From the NCBI RefSeq assembly GCF_000018865.1, contig NC_010175.1:4836001-4900000 (forward strand): a stretch of DNA of 64,000 nucleotides, in the 5' to 3' direction. The translations under genes and the position numbers were made by a program. This document shows positions 45,111 to 53,906 of this stretch, one piece after another (the stretch's first letter is position 1; every line of letters starts with the position of its first letter). Origin of the DNA: Chloroflexus aurantiacus J-10-fl. GTDB taxonomy: Bacteria > Chloroflexota > Chloroflexia > Chloroflexales > Chloroflexaceae. A model generated the notes under the pieces. It was given only the letters and a program-made list of their open reading frames with translations. It was not told where the DNA came from and made no database searches.

Positions 45111-45534
45111 ATATCACCCGGTAACCGACCTGTCATAGCGAACAGATACTCCCGCGGGCGCATTGTAGCACATGTGGCAGGATGGCGGAGTGACACCATG
45201 GGCATCGGTCAGATGTGATCCTCTTGCTGAAGCGTTGCCACATATACCGCCGGCGAGTCGCCAGTGGGTTGTGGGTGACGTGACAGCAGGGGCACGGCAT
45301 GTGGTTTTTACGCCACAGCGCAGTTGTTGTCAGCGTCGCAGGGGCGACGCATGCGTCGTCCCTACTGGCCTCCAGCGGCACATCATTCAGGTGCAGCATC
45401 AGGGTCATAGTTAGCCGGTGCCGTCATGACCTCTATACTACCAGCTTTGATATAAGCAGGCTACCAGTCACCTCTGTACCAATCCGCAACCTCTGCCCAG
45501 AGCGATACCTGCAAAATACACAAAAGAAAAACGC
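45111..45534. repeat. Intergenic stretch with a 24-base near-perfect palindrome
   Basis: Between the divergent coaBC and rex genes. AGGGGCGACGCA-TGCGTCGTCCCT at 45340-45363 is a palindrome with one mismatch. It looks like a dispersed hairpin repeat rather than an operator, because it lies 200 bases from either promoter. No gene seen. Confidence 0.55.
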
Positions 45535-45569
45535 TTGCAGAACTGTCATGCTTGTGCTACACTTCACAT
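45535..45569 (+). promoter_or_regulatory. rex promoter overlapped by a Rex operator
   Basis: TTGCAG (45535-45540), a 17-base spacer and TACACT (45558-45563) form a sigma70-type promoter. TTGTGCTACACTTCACAT (45552-45569) fits the Rex operator pattern TTGTGAnnnnnnTCACAA with two half-sites TTGTG / CACAT and covers the -10 box. Rex bound there would block its own transcription when NADH is low. The prediction agrees with Rex autoregulation known in other bacteria. Confidence 0.75.
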
Positions 45570-45606
45570 ACTTCACCCGATCCACCCGATCCAATGGAGG
45601 AGTTGC

Positions 45607-46245
45607 GTGGAGCGTTCTGATCTACCACCAGATGTTGTCATTCGGCGGCTTCCCCTCTATGCACGGAGTCTGCGTTACCTGCTTGAAGAGGGTGTCCACT
45701 CTGTATCGTCGCAAGAATTAGGAGAACGGATCAACGTCACTGCGGCCCAAATCCGCAAAGACCTCTCATATTTCGGTGAATTTGGCAAACAGGGTATTGG
45801 CTACGATGTCGAGAAGCTGCTTCAGCACATCGAACGTATTCTCGGCTTACATCACCACTGGCCGGTAGCACTCGTCGGTATCGGCTTGCTGGGCCAGGCC
45901 ATTGCCCGCTACGAAGGCTTCCGCACCGAAGGAATTGAGATCGTTGCTCTCTTTGACTCCGATCCGGCCAAAATTGGTCAGAAGATCGGCGATCTCACGA
46001 TTCAGGATTTCGCCCACGTGCGACGCATCATCGCCGAGAAGCAGATCAAGATGGCGATTATTGCTGTGCCTGCCCAACAGGCACAGCGCGTTGCCGATGT
46101 CCTGGTCGAGGCGGGTATCCGGGCGATTCTGAGCTACGCGCCGATGATCCTGCAAGTCCCCGAAGATGTCTGGGTGCGCTACATCGATCCGGTCGCGGTA
46201 CTGCAAAGCATGACCTACTACCTGGCTCGCGAGCAGGAACATTGA
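45607..46245 (+). CDS. rex: Redox-sensing transcriptional repressor Rex
   Basis: 212 residues. The N-terminal winged helix ([37 protein letters not shown], the Rex recognition helix) is followed by the NAD(H)-binding fold ([15 protein letters not shown], GxGxxG type) and a C-terminal domain-swap helix. Rex represses fermentative and respiratory genes and is released by NADH. The GTG at 45607 with GGAGG 6 bases upstream is a better start than the ATG-type codon at 45535, which lies in the promoter. An operator sits in its own promoter and a terminator follows. Confidence 0.93.
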   Translation: MERSDLPPDVVIRRLPLYARSLRYLLEEGVHSVSSQELGERINVTAAQIRKDLSYFGEFGKQGIGYDVEKLLQHIERILGLHHHWPVALVGIGLLGQAIARYEGFRTEGIEIVALFDSDPAKIGQKIGDLTIQDFAHVRRIIAEKQIKMAIIAVPAQQAQRVADVLVEAGIRAILSYAPMILQVPEDVWVRYIDPVAVLQSMTYYLAREQEH

Positions 46246-46276
46246 CAGAACACCGCTAACCTGGCGGGCATAGTGA

Positions 46277-46306
46277 ACAGGGCGAAGGGGCTTCGCCCTG
46301 TTTTTT
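46277..46306 (+). terminator. Rho-independent terminator after rex
   Basis: ACAGGGCGAAG-GGG-CTTCGCCCTGT followed by TTTTT: a perfect 11-base stem, 3-base loop and T-run, 31 bases after the rex stop. Rex is therefore transcribed alone. Confidence 0.9.
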
Positions 46307-46499
46307 GCTACCAGAACTTACTTCATGCATCCGTATAATCTCACCTCACAATCCACTCTCCCGACACAATCTACTAAGCACGACACGCTCGAATAGGTCG
46401 TTATCTCGCATCAGAACAACCATAACGTGATACAATGCATAAAGGCAAGATTGTAACAATCCCGGGTCGTAAAGGGAGCGTGTACTACATCACAATCGT

Positions 46500-47948
46500 A
46501 TGACCAATCCTCTCATCGGAGTACGGGTAACTACTGCCACGCTACGCGAAGTGCCGCGGATGGAGGCGGCTGCCGATGTGGCCCGGCAACGCGCTCGCGA
46601 GCTTGGGCGACCGGTGTTGGTGAGTATCACCACTCGTGTCGGGCTGCGCGATCCCCTGGCGCTGTTTGCCCGTGGTGCCGGTGTTACCCATAATCGCTTT
46701 TTCTGGAGCACGCCGGCCGCTGATTTTGAATTGACCGGTCTCGGTGCAGCATGGAGTTTTACACCAACATCTGGCGCTGATCGCTTTGCTGTCAGTGCTG
46801 CGGCATGGAAGCAGTTGGTGAGTGAGGCAGTGATTGATGCCGATCCCGAACTGCCGGTACAGGGACCCGTTGCCGTGGCCGGGTTTCGTTTTGATCCCGA
46901 TCAACCCCCAAGCGATTTGTGGCGGGATTATCCGATGGCATTGCTGATGGTACCACGCTTGCTGATCGTGCGCCACGGTGATGTGACAACGTTGACGGTG
47001 AACGGGATGGTGGATGCGCACAGTTCGACGCTGGCACTAGGGGCAGCCGCTGCCCGTCGTTTGCAGGCACTGATCGGTCTCCCACTACGACCGCGGCGTC
47101 CTCCGCTTGATTTGCAGGTTGATGTCTCGCTCGATCCCGAGACCTGGAAAGCTATTGTTGCCAATGCCGTGAGCGAACTCCGCGCCGGTACGTTGGAGAA
47201 GGTGGTGCTGGCACGTGCTGTGCGTTTGCGCAGCACAGAACCGTTTGATACGGCTGCGACGCTGCACGGGTTGCGCCGGGATTATCCGCATACATTTGTC
47301 TTTGCCGTGGCGCGCGGTGGCCGAACATTTCTCGGCGCTTCACCCGAACGTCTGGTAGCGCTCCGGAATGGCGCAGTGGCCGCTTCGGCGCTCGCCGGTA
47401 CGGCACCACGTGGCAAGACACCGGATGAGGATGCCGCGTTGGCCGCGGCGTTGTTGCAAAGCGCTAAAGATCGCGCCGAGCACGCTTTTGTGGTGCAGAT
47501 GATTCGCTCTGCGCTGGCCGAGTATTGCGACGCGGTGCAGGCGCCGTCTACCCCTGAGATTATGCGGGTGCGTAATGTCCAGCATCTGTTTACACCGATC
47601 ACAGCCTGCATCCGAGCCGGGTACGATATTTTTGATCTGGTTGGGCGTCTTCACCCAACTCCGGCGGTTGGTGGTAAACCGGGTCCCGCTGCACTGGCCT
47701 GGATTCGTGATCACGAACGACTTGATCGGGGATGGTACGCGGCTCCCGTGGGATGGGTTGATGCCCGGGGTGATGGCGAGTTCGCTGTTGCCCTCCGTTC
47801 GGCATTGATCGGGCGGCGCGAAGCAACGCTTTTTGCCGGTTGTGGGATTGTGGCAGCTTCTGATCCAGAGCGTGAGCTAACCGAAACCAGAATTAAGCTG
47901 CGGGCAATGTTAGAGGCGCTTGGGGCAAGTGAAGAGATGATTGGCTAA
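46500..47948 (+). CDS. menF: Isochorismate synthase (MenF type)
   Basis: 482 residues. The chorismate-binding half starts about residue 220: LEKVVLARAV, FVFAVARGGRTFLGASPERLV, ASALAGTAPRG, VQHLFTPI and LHPTPAVGGKPGPAAL are the family motifs with Mg-binding acidic residues. It converts chorismate to isochorismate, the entry to menaquinone. menD follows after 11 bases. A TACAAT box lies 64 bases upstream (46431-46436). Confidence 0.9.
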   Translation: MTNPLIGVRVTTATLREVPRMEAAADVARQRARELGRPVLVSITTRVGLRDPLALFARGAGVTHNRFFWSTPAADFELTGLGAAWSFTPTSGADRFAVSAAAWKQLVSEAVIDADPELPVQGPVAVAGFRFDPDQPPSDLWRDYPMALLMVPRLLIVRHGDVTTLTVNGMVDAHSSTLALGAAAARRLQALIGLPLRPRRPPLDLQVDVSLDPETWKAIVANAVSELRAGTLEKVVLARAVRLRSTEPFDTAATLHGLRRDYPHTFVFAVARGGRTFLGASPERLVALRNGAVAASALAGTAPRGKTPDEDAALAAALLQSAKDRAEHAFVVQMIRSALAEYCDAVQAPSTPEIMRVRNVQHLFTPITACIRAGYDIFDLVGRLHPTPAVGGKPGPAALAWIRDHERLDRGWYAAPVGWVDARGDGEFAVALRSALIGRREATLFAGCGIVAASDPERELTETRIKLRAMLEALGASEEMIG

Positions 47949-47959
47949 GCGAGGGTTGC

Positions 47960-49723
47960 ATGAACGTTACAGCGCATATCGAAGCGCTGACGCATTGGGT
48001 GGCAGCAATTGCGCAGAGTCTGGCGGCAAATGGGGTCAAAGATGTGGTTGTTTGCCCCGGTTCGCGTAGTACACCACTGGCGCTGGCCGTAGCGCGCCAC
48101 CCGTCGTTGCGGGTCTGGATGCATCTGGATGAGCGTTCAGCCGGTTTTTTCGCACTGGGCATGGCTCGTGCGCGCGGGATGCCGGCTGCTGTGCTGTGTA
48201 CCTCCGGCACGGCGGTGGCCAATCTGTTGCCGGCAGTCGTTGAAGCTAACCTCGCCCGGGTGCCGCTCGTGATCCTGACTGCCGACCGCCCACCTGAGTT
48301 GCGCGATAATGGTGCGCCGCAAACAATTGATCAGATCGGAATTTTCGGGCGCAATGTGCGCTGGTTTGTTGATCTGCCCACACCGGATATGGCACTCTTG
48401 CCCTTTTTACGGGCTACGCTGGGTCGTGCTGTCGGACTGGCGCGCAGTGCTCCTGCCGGCCCGGTGCACCTGAATCTGCCCTTTCGAGAACCACTCGTTC
48501 CTGATCGGGCGCGGATGGCAGCCCTGTTTAGCGAAACGCCATCAGCGGTTCAGGTAACGCCGGCACGTCGCATGATCGGTGGAGCAGAACTGGCAATGCT
48601 GGCAACCAGCCTGGTTGAATACCGCCGGGGACTGATCATCGCCGGTCCCGATTGTCCACCCGATCTTGGCCCACTGCTCACCACCCTGGCCCATCGTCTG
48701 CGCTACCCCATCCTGGCCGATCCATTGTCGGGAGTACGCTACGGGCCGCACGTCGATGAGTATACCCTGGGCACATATGATGCCTTCTTGCGTGATGAGC
48801 GCTTCGTGTCCAGTTACGCGCCAGAAGTTGTCTTGCGCTTCGGGGCAATGCCAACCAGCAAACCGCTCTTGCTTTACCTGCAACACCATCCTCACGCTCG
48901 CCAGATTGTGATTGATGGCGGTGCCGGCTGGCGTGAGCCGACCAGCCTGGCCCGCGAACACCTGCACGTCGATGAACACTGGTTCTGTATCGCGCTGGCC
49001 GACGCGCTGGCATCCTCGCAACGTGAAGGGCCGACCCTCTGGCTACGCGCATGGGTAAGCGCCGAGCAGACGGCACGGACGATCATTCAGTCACATCTCC
49101 TACCCCAAGAGCACATCAGTGAACCGGGACTGTTTGCCCGTCTCGGTTCCTGGTTGCCTGCCGGTGCAACGCTGTTTGTTGGCAATTCGATGCCGGTACG
49201 CGATTGCGACACGTTTCTCGGCCCACGCACGAACCCGCTGTACGTGGTTGGCAATCGGGGAGCTAACGGCATTGATGGCCTGGTTTCAACCGCGCTCGGC
49301 CTGGCTGCCGGTCAGGCGAGACCGCTCGTGATGGCGTTGGGTGACCTTTCGCTCCTGCACGACTCCAACGGCCTGCTTGCCGCTCGGCTCCACCGGCTCG
49401 ATGCTACGATCCTGTTGATCAACAACGATGGTGGCGGTATCTTCTCGTTTCTGCCCCAGGCCAGCGAAACTGACCAGTTCGAGCTATTATTCGGTACGCC
49501 ACACGGTGTTGATTTCGCACCACTGGCGGCAATGCACAACGCGCACTACACCCTGGCCACAGATTGGTCAGCGGTACACGAAGCACTTCAGGCCAGTTTT
49601 ACCGGCGGCTTGCATCTGATCGAGGTACGCACCCGGCGCGATCAAAATGTCATTGATCACCGCACGATCTGGCCACTGGTCAGTAATGCGCTGGCCCAGG
49701 CCGGGATTACGGTCGCCGAATAG
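47960..49723 (+). CDS. menD: 2-succinyl-5-enolpyruvyl-6-hydroxy-3-cyclohexene-1-carboxylate synthase
   Basis: 587 residues. VVVCPGSRSTPLALAVA near residue 30, TSGTAVANLLPAVVEA near 80 and LTADRPPELRDNGAPQTIDQ near 100 are MenD signatures. The TPP motif GDLSLLHDSNGL...NNDGGGIFSFLPQA is near 455. It joins isochorismate with 2-oxoglutarate. The menF-menD order is common. The menC, menB and menE genes are not in this window. Confidence 0.93.
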   Translation: MNVTAHIEALTHWVAAIAQSLAANGVKDVVVCPGSRSTPLALAVARHPSLRVWMHLDERSAGFFALGMARARGMPAAVLCTSGTAVANLLPAVVEANLARVPLVILTADRPPELRDNGAPQTIDQIGIFGRNVRWFVDLPTPDMALLPFLRATLGRAVGLARSAPAGPVHLNLPFREPLVPDRARMAALFSETPSAVQVTPARRMIGGAELAMLATSLVEYRRGLIIAGPDCPPDLGPLLTTLAHRLRYPILADPLSGVRYGPHVDEYTLGTYDAFLRDERFVSSYAPEVVLRFGAMPTSKPLLLYLQHHPHARQIVIDGGAGWREPTSLAREHLHVDEHWFCIALADALASSQREGPTLWLRAWVSAEQTARTIIQSHLLPQEHISEPGLFARLGSWLPAGATLFVGNSMPVRDCDTFLGPRTNPLYVVGNRGANGIDGLVSTALGLAAGQARPLVMALGDLSLLHDSNGLLAARLHRLDATILLINNDGGGIFSFLPQASETDQFELLFGTPHGVDFAPLAAMHNAHYTLATDWSAVHEALQASFTGGLHLIEVRTRRDQNVIDHRTIWPLVSNALAQAGITVAE

Positions 49724-49769
49724 CATGCCTCATAGCTTCAATGAGTCACACAAGGGTAAGGATGTCGTG

Positions 49770-50957
49770 ATGATCAATACGCTGAGCACAAATGCCGAGA
49801 TTATTGCGCAAGAAGCGCTCTACACCAGTGGCTTGTATCCAAAGCGGCCACTGGCAATCGTGCGCGGGGAAGGGGCGCGCCTGTACGATGCGGATGGCCG
49901 GGTCTACATCGATTGTGTCGGTGGTCAGGGTGCGGCCAATCTCGGCCACTGCCACCCGGCTATCGTCGCAGCGATTCGCGAACAGGCAGAGCGGCTCATC
50001 AGTTGTCCCGAAATCTTTCCCAACGATGTCCGGGCAGCATATCTGGCCGAATTAGCGGCGGTCGTACCATTCCCCTCGCGTATCTTCCTCTGCAACAGCG
50101 GGGCAGAAGCGGTTGAAGCAGCTTTGAAATTTGCGCGGCTTTTGACAGGTCGGCCTGGCGTCGTTGCAACCATGCGCGGCTTCCATGGCCGTACCATGGG
50201 GGCGCTCAGTGCCACCTGGGAGAGCAAGTACCGCGAACCATTTTTACCCCTGGTGCCGGAATTCAGCCATGTGCCTTACGGAAACGTGGAAGCGTTGCGA
50301 GCCGCTATCGGCCCACAGACGGCTGCGGTGCTGATCGAACCGGTGCAGGGAGAGGGTGGGGTGCGACCGGCGCCGCCCGGCTATCTGGCAGAAGTCGCCA
50401 CCATCTGCGCTGCGAATGGCACGTTGTTGTTGGTTGATGAAGTACAGACTGGCTTTGGGCGAACCGGCAAGCTGTTTGCGATTGAGCATAGTGGCGTCAC
50501 GCCTGATATGCTCATCCTTGCCAAGAGCATTGCTGCCGGGGTACCAATGGGTGCCGTGGTCATCCACGAACGTCACGGCGCACTACCACCGGGAACCCAT
50601 GGCTCAACCTTTGGGGGCAACCCTCTGGCCTGTGCTGCGGCCCGGGCCGCCCTGCACGTGTATCAGAGCGAACGGATACCTGAGCAGGCGGCGGCCAAAG
50701 GGGCATGGCTGCTACAAACACTGCGCGACCTGCGCCTGCCGTCGGTTCGCGAAGTCCGGGGATTGGGCCTGTTAGTCGGTCTTGAGCTGAAAAGTCGCTC
50801 CCAGCCCGCCATCGCAGCGCTGATCGACCACGGCGTCCTGGCCCTACCGGCGGGACCCAATGTCTTGCGGCTGCTACCACCGCTGGTTATCGAGCAGGCC
50901 GACCTGGAACGGGTGGTAACAGCCATTGAAGCGGTACTGAGTACCGAAGAGAGATAG
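49770..50957 (+). CDS. Class III PLP aminotransferase, ArgD/LysJ type
   Basis: 395 residues. NSGAEAVEAALKFAR near 100, GFHGRTMGALSATW near 130, LLVDEVQTGFGRTGKLFA near 220 and the PLP lysine in ILAKSIAAGVPMGAVV near 250. It matches acetylornithine or LysW-aminoadipate semialdehyde aminotransferases in length and motifs; which one cannot be decided, because no other arg or lys genes adjoin. The ATG at 49770 is preferred (AAGG upstream). It follows menD by 46 bases and may be co-transcribed. Confidence 0.85.
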   Translation: MINTLSTNAEIIAQEALYTSGLYPKRPLAIVRGEGARLYDADGRVYIDCVGGQGAANLGHCHPAIVAAIREQAERLISCPEIFPNDVRAAYLAELAAVVPFPSRIFLCNSGAEAVEAALKFARLLTGRPGVVATMRGFHGRTMGALSATWESKYREPFLPLVPEFSHVPYGNVEALRAAIGPQTAAVLIEPVQGEGGVRPAPPGYLAEVATICAANGTLLLVDEVQTGFGRTGKLFAIEHSGVTPDMLILAKSIAAGVPMGAVVIHERHGALPPGTHGSTFGGNPLACAAARAALHVYQSERIPEQAAAKGAWLLQTLRDLRLPSVREVRGLGLLVGLELKSRSQPAIAALIDHGVLALPAGPNVLRLLPPLVIEQADLERVVTAIEAVLSTEER

Positions 50958-50999
50958 GGCAAGTGGCAGGCTGCACATTACCGTTACGCACCTGGTAGT

Positions 51000-51569
51000 G
51001 CGCAGCTTGCCGGGAACAACTCTGCGCTGAGCGCTGACACCGCGTCCACCGTGCTGCCCGGCGTTCCTGGCGGCGCGGGGGCGGTGATCCGCGGCACGAA
51101 GGTTGCCAATGTCCTCTCCGATGCCGACCTCCTGCGCCAGATGGGACGCGCCGTTCCTTCAGGACGCGCCGTCACCTCCCTGAGCCAGGCGGCCCTGGCA
51201 ACCATCCGGACATACAGCATCCAACCCTACGGTGAGGTTGACCGCCCCTGGCACCGTCGGGTACCGCCGTCCATCACCTGGTGGAGAAGCGGCTCTGGCG
51301 GCAACCAGGGTTCACGAGCCTGAAAGAGGCTGAACAGCGGATCCTGGCAGTGCTCATTCCACAGACGCTGCACGGCCCGGCCGGGAAAGGTGAAGCAGAC
51401 GATAACGGATATGATCCGCGATCAGCTTCCGTATCAACCGGGCGAACTGCCATCAGCGCAAAAAATCTGGGAGGTGCATCGTAAGGTTTATACCGACCTT
51501 GGGTTCGAGGATTGGGCGCAACTCATTTGGGAAGTCTACTTCAAACCACTCGGGCTACCCTACCAGTAG
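51000..51569 (+). pseudogene. Rhs-type toxin tip 1, HNH/EndoVII-like, broken by two compensating frameshifts
   Basis: Frame A (51000 to about 51250) reads ADTASTVLPGVPGGAGAVIR, the pre-toxin motif shared by the other tips below, then TYSIQPYGEV. Frame B (about 51250-51400) reads APSGTAVHHLVEKRLW... with a VHH motif at the place of the AHH/GHH motif of HNH/EndoVII toxins. From 51411 the first frame resumes with MIRDQLPYQPGEL...ending FKPLGLPYQ. The parts fit one toxin sequence, so frame is lost near 51250 and regained near 51400. No Rhs shell or start precedes it. The product is probably dead. Confidence 0.7.
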
Positions 51570-51601
51570 GCCAACCACCAGTTGGAAGAGGAGGACCCTC
51601 A

Positions 51602-52447
51602 ATGCGAGAGATTATTAAGTTCAGAGTGGAGATTAGCAAGGAAGAGGCGACCCATCGACCGCAGTGGGAACGCGAGGTGCTGCAAATCCTGGAGCCTTTG
51701 GGCTTTATTGCTATTGAGCGATGGCCCAATCCGCGTGTGCTCACGTTCCAGTTCGACCATTATCCTGCCCAGTTGGACGAGGTCTGGCAACACCTGCAAG
51801 CCCGCGGCTTCTACGGCTCGGTCTGGGAACGGCGGGAATACACCCCCACCGAACTCCTCGACGCCGCCTTCCTCAGGCTTGGCACGGAGGCCGTGGTCAG
51901 TTCCGTCGACGGCACCCTCCGCTGGGACTGGGTCACCATCTGTCCCCATTGCGGCTTCGCCGAGGAGCGCTGGGACTGGCAACACCTCCAGATCAGCGAC
52001 CTGCCCACCGGCCCGCACCTGGCGGCGGTCGATTGGCACCCCCTGGTTGTCAGTGCACCGCTGGCGGAGGCGCTGCAGCAGGCAGACGTCACCGGCCTCT
52101 CCCTCATCCCGGTGGGTCCAGAGCGGCCCGCCGGGTGGTATGCGCTGCAGCCAACCCACCTCTTGCCTCCGCTGCTGGTGCCACCGACCCGGATGCGCCG
52201 GCTACCCACGGCAACCCCGCACTGCGCCCGCGACCACCACTGGGAATCTCCCACATCGGAGCTCTATTATCGACAGGACGGCTTTGCTGCCGCCGACGTC
52301 AATGCCTCGTATGAGGTGTTCGGGGATGGCGGCAGGGCCACAGGGCGCATCGTCATCATCTCAAACCGGGTCTACCGCCTGCTGCTGGCGATGGGGGTCA
52401 CGCAGCTTGTTGGCTGTGAACCGATCCGGGTTGTGGCCTCAGCGTGA
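51602..52447 (+). CDS. Putative immunity protein for toxin tip 1
   Basis: 281 residues, starting 32 bases after the toxin tip with GAGGAGGA 8 bases before the ATG. It has one CPHCG motif near residue 116 and a C-terminal segment VFGDGG...VIISNRVYRLLLAMGVTQL that recalls the double-CXXCG immunity proteins of myxobacteria (SitI6 group); only one CxxC is present. It is large for an immunity protein. The position directly behind a toxin tip is the main argument. Two long frames on the same stretch (other phase, other strand) are shadows. Confidence 0.55.
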   Translation: MREIIKFRVEISKEEATHRPQWEREVLQILEPLGFIAIERWPNPRVLTFQFDHYPAQLDEVWQHLQARGFYGSVWERREYTPTELLDAAFLRLGTEAVVSSVDGTLRWDWVTICPHCGFAEERWDWQHLQISDLPTGPHLAAVDWHPLVVSAPLAEALQQADVTGLSLIPVGPERPAGWYALQPTHLLPPLLVPPTRMRRLPTATPHCARDHHWESPTSELYYRQDGFAAADVNASYEVFGDGGRATGRIVIISNRVYRLLLAMGVTQLVGCEPIRVVASA

Positions 52448-52689
52448 GCGGGTCGCGCTGGGGTGAGGGCGGACAAGGCAACGAGGGATCCCGGCGCCGC
52501 CACCGGTACGACGACCGCCTGACGGCCATCGGCCAGGCCACGGTCAGCACGAACACAACGATAGCGGCAGAGGAGGGGGGCACGCGCACTATCAGCGCCC
52601 CGTACGCCACGCCGGCGGGTACGCGCGATGAGGGACCTGGCCGGCACACGGCTGAGCCGCTGAGCCGGGAGCGTGGCGCGACGTGATAG
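52448..52689. other. Spacer between cassettes 1 and 2, decayed
   Basis: GC-rich, no supported gene. It ends in TAG at 52687-52689, just before the pre-toxin frame of cassette 2. Probably recombination debris. Confidence 0.35.
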
Positions 52690-53208
52690 TCCACCCCGAC
52701 CCTGCACACCACCACCGTGCTGCCCGTCGTCCCCGGCGGCGGATGGGCACTGATCCGCGCCGCTGCCCACGCCGATGAGGCAGCGGGTGCCCTGCCCGCC
52801 ATAGCCCACGCCGCCTCATCGGCGGGTGCGGCGCAGGCGGCGGCGCGGGGTGGGGCGGGGGTGGCGGAGGCGGCGACTACACCCGCTAGTGCGGCCGTCG
52901 GTACGCTGGCAGAGCCGCGGCGCGCACCGGATTTCGTGGTGACGCCACACGGAGAAGCCATTCCGGTTCCTGATGGCGCCGTCGGTCCGCTCTCCACCCG
53001 GGCGCCGGGGTTTCAATATATCGGGGGATCGGGCGGGAAAGGGCTCGACCAGCGTGTGTCCGCTGTCCGTATTATGGACGCAAACCAGAGGCAAGGACGG
53101 CGCGTTGTGTATATGAATGAGCGTGATCAGAGAGTCAATCCGTACACTGGGCGAACCATTTCCAAGAGCGACCCTCTGGCCCATCTCTATCTCAAGGATT
53201 GGGAGTAA
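52690..53208 (+). CDS. Rhs-type toxin tip 2 (orphan, no shell)
   Basis: The open frame from 52690 reads TVLPVVPGGGWALIRAAAHADEAAGALP, the shared pre-toxin segment, then an Ala-rich linker, and from about residue 75 the toxin part RAPDFVVTPHGEAIPVPDGA, GFQYIGGSGGKGLDQRVSAVRIMD and NPYTGRTISKSDPLAHLYLK. Conserved-looking Asp, His and Lys residues suggest a real toxin fold, but I do not recognise its activity. There is no start codon with an RBS for the pre-toxin, so expression would need recombination into an Rhs gene or internal initiation. Confidence 0.6.
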   Translation, partial: STPTLHTTTVLPVVPGGGWALIRAAAHADEAAGALPAIAHAASSAGAAQAAARGGAGVAEAATTPASAAVGTLAEPRRAPDFVVTPHGEAIPVPDGAVGPLSTRAPGFQYIGGSGGKGLDQRVSAVRIMDANQRQGRRVVYMNERDQRVNPYTGRTISKSDPLAHLYLKDWE

Positions 53209-53213
53209 TTTGG

Positions 53214-53579
53214 ATGAAGGACATACGCACGTTGCACGATCTCGTTGACGAGGAATTAGCCGCTGTCTGCTTTGTACGGGATTATGTGGAGTTTTGCTTT
53301 GATGGTCCGATCCTGCGCGCCCTGGTGCCTCCCATCCTGGCATGTGACGGCACCCAGATCACCTTTCCCGACCCCACGTCCCGCGATCAACTGTGCGCGC
53401 TCATCGGCACGACCGTGCAGCGCGTCGAACTGCAGGACGACGTGGCGATCACGCTCACCTTCACCTCCGGTCACGTGCTGCGCATTCGGCTCGATGATGA
53501 TGCGCGGGCACGCATATGGCCGGAATCAGAAGCAGCGCATTTTGTTCCTGGTATTGGGAAGCCGATCCAGGTGTGGTAA
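53214..53579 (+). CDS. Putative immunity protein for toxin tip 2
   Basis: 121 residues starting MKDIRTLHDLVDEELAAVCF, with IRALVPP-type and ITLTFTSGHVLRIRLDD segments, ending AAHFVPGIGKPIQVW. The ATG at 53214 lies 5 bases after the toxin stop, with GGGAG at the end of the toxin gene as RBS. The layout is exactly that of Rhs toxin-immunity pairs, and the reading frame is intact. Specific family not named. Confidence 0.65.
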   Translation: MKDIRTLHDLVDEELAAVCFVRDYVEFCFDGPILRALVPPILACDGTQITFPDPTSRDQLCALIGTTVQRVELQDDVAITLTFTSGHVLRIRLDDDARARIWPESEAAHFVPGIGKPIQVW

Positions 53580-53906
53580 TCGCGACCGGGCGTGCCGCTG
53601 CGTAGCACGCACGCTCGGAAACGGCGAACGAACCAGGCTCCCTGGAAGGTCGCTCACCCAGGACGGGGTGCGCTGCAGCCAGCGTCGGGCAGCGGAGGAA
53701 GAGAGCGGGATGCGGTGATCGGGCCACGCGAAGGCCAGACCGCGCCTGGCAACGCATGCAGTGCGGTGCCTGATGCTGACGAGACATCGCTTTGGGTGAT
53801 ACCGGTCGGCGGTGCTGATGCGGGCAACGATCTCCTGGTAGCGCGACGATAGGGCAGCAAGCACGGGCGGGGCGGGGGCGCTCCACTGGCACGCTGGATG
53901 CGATGA
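53580..53906. other. Spacer between cassettes 2 and 3, nothing recognised
   Basis: 327 GC-rich bases without a supported coding frame. The in-frame TGA at 53904-53906 bounds the next Rhs fragment. Confidence 0.35.

Noticed and set aside
51582-52466. 294-codon plus-strand frame overlapping the putative immunity gene
   Set aside because: The other phase (51602-52447) has the strong RBS and a protein-like sequence. This one is rich in Ser, Arg and Pro with no pattern.
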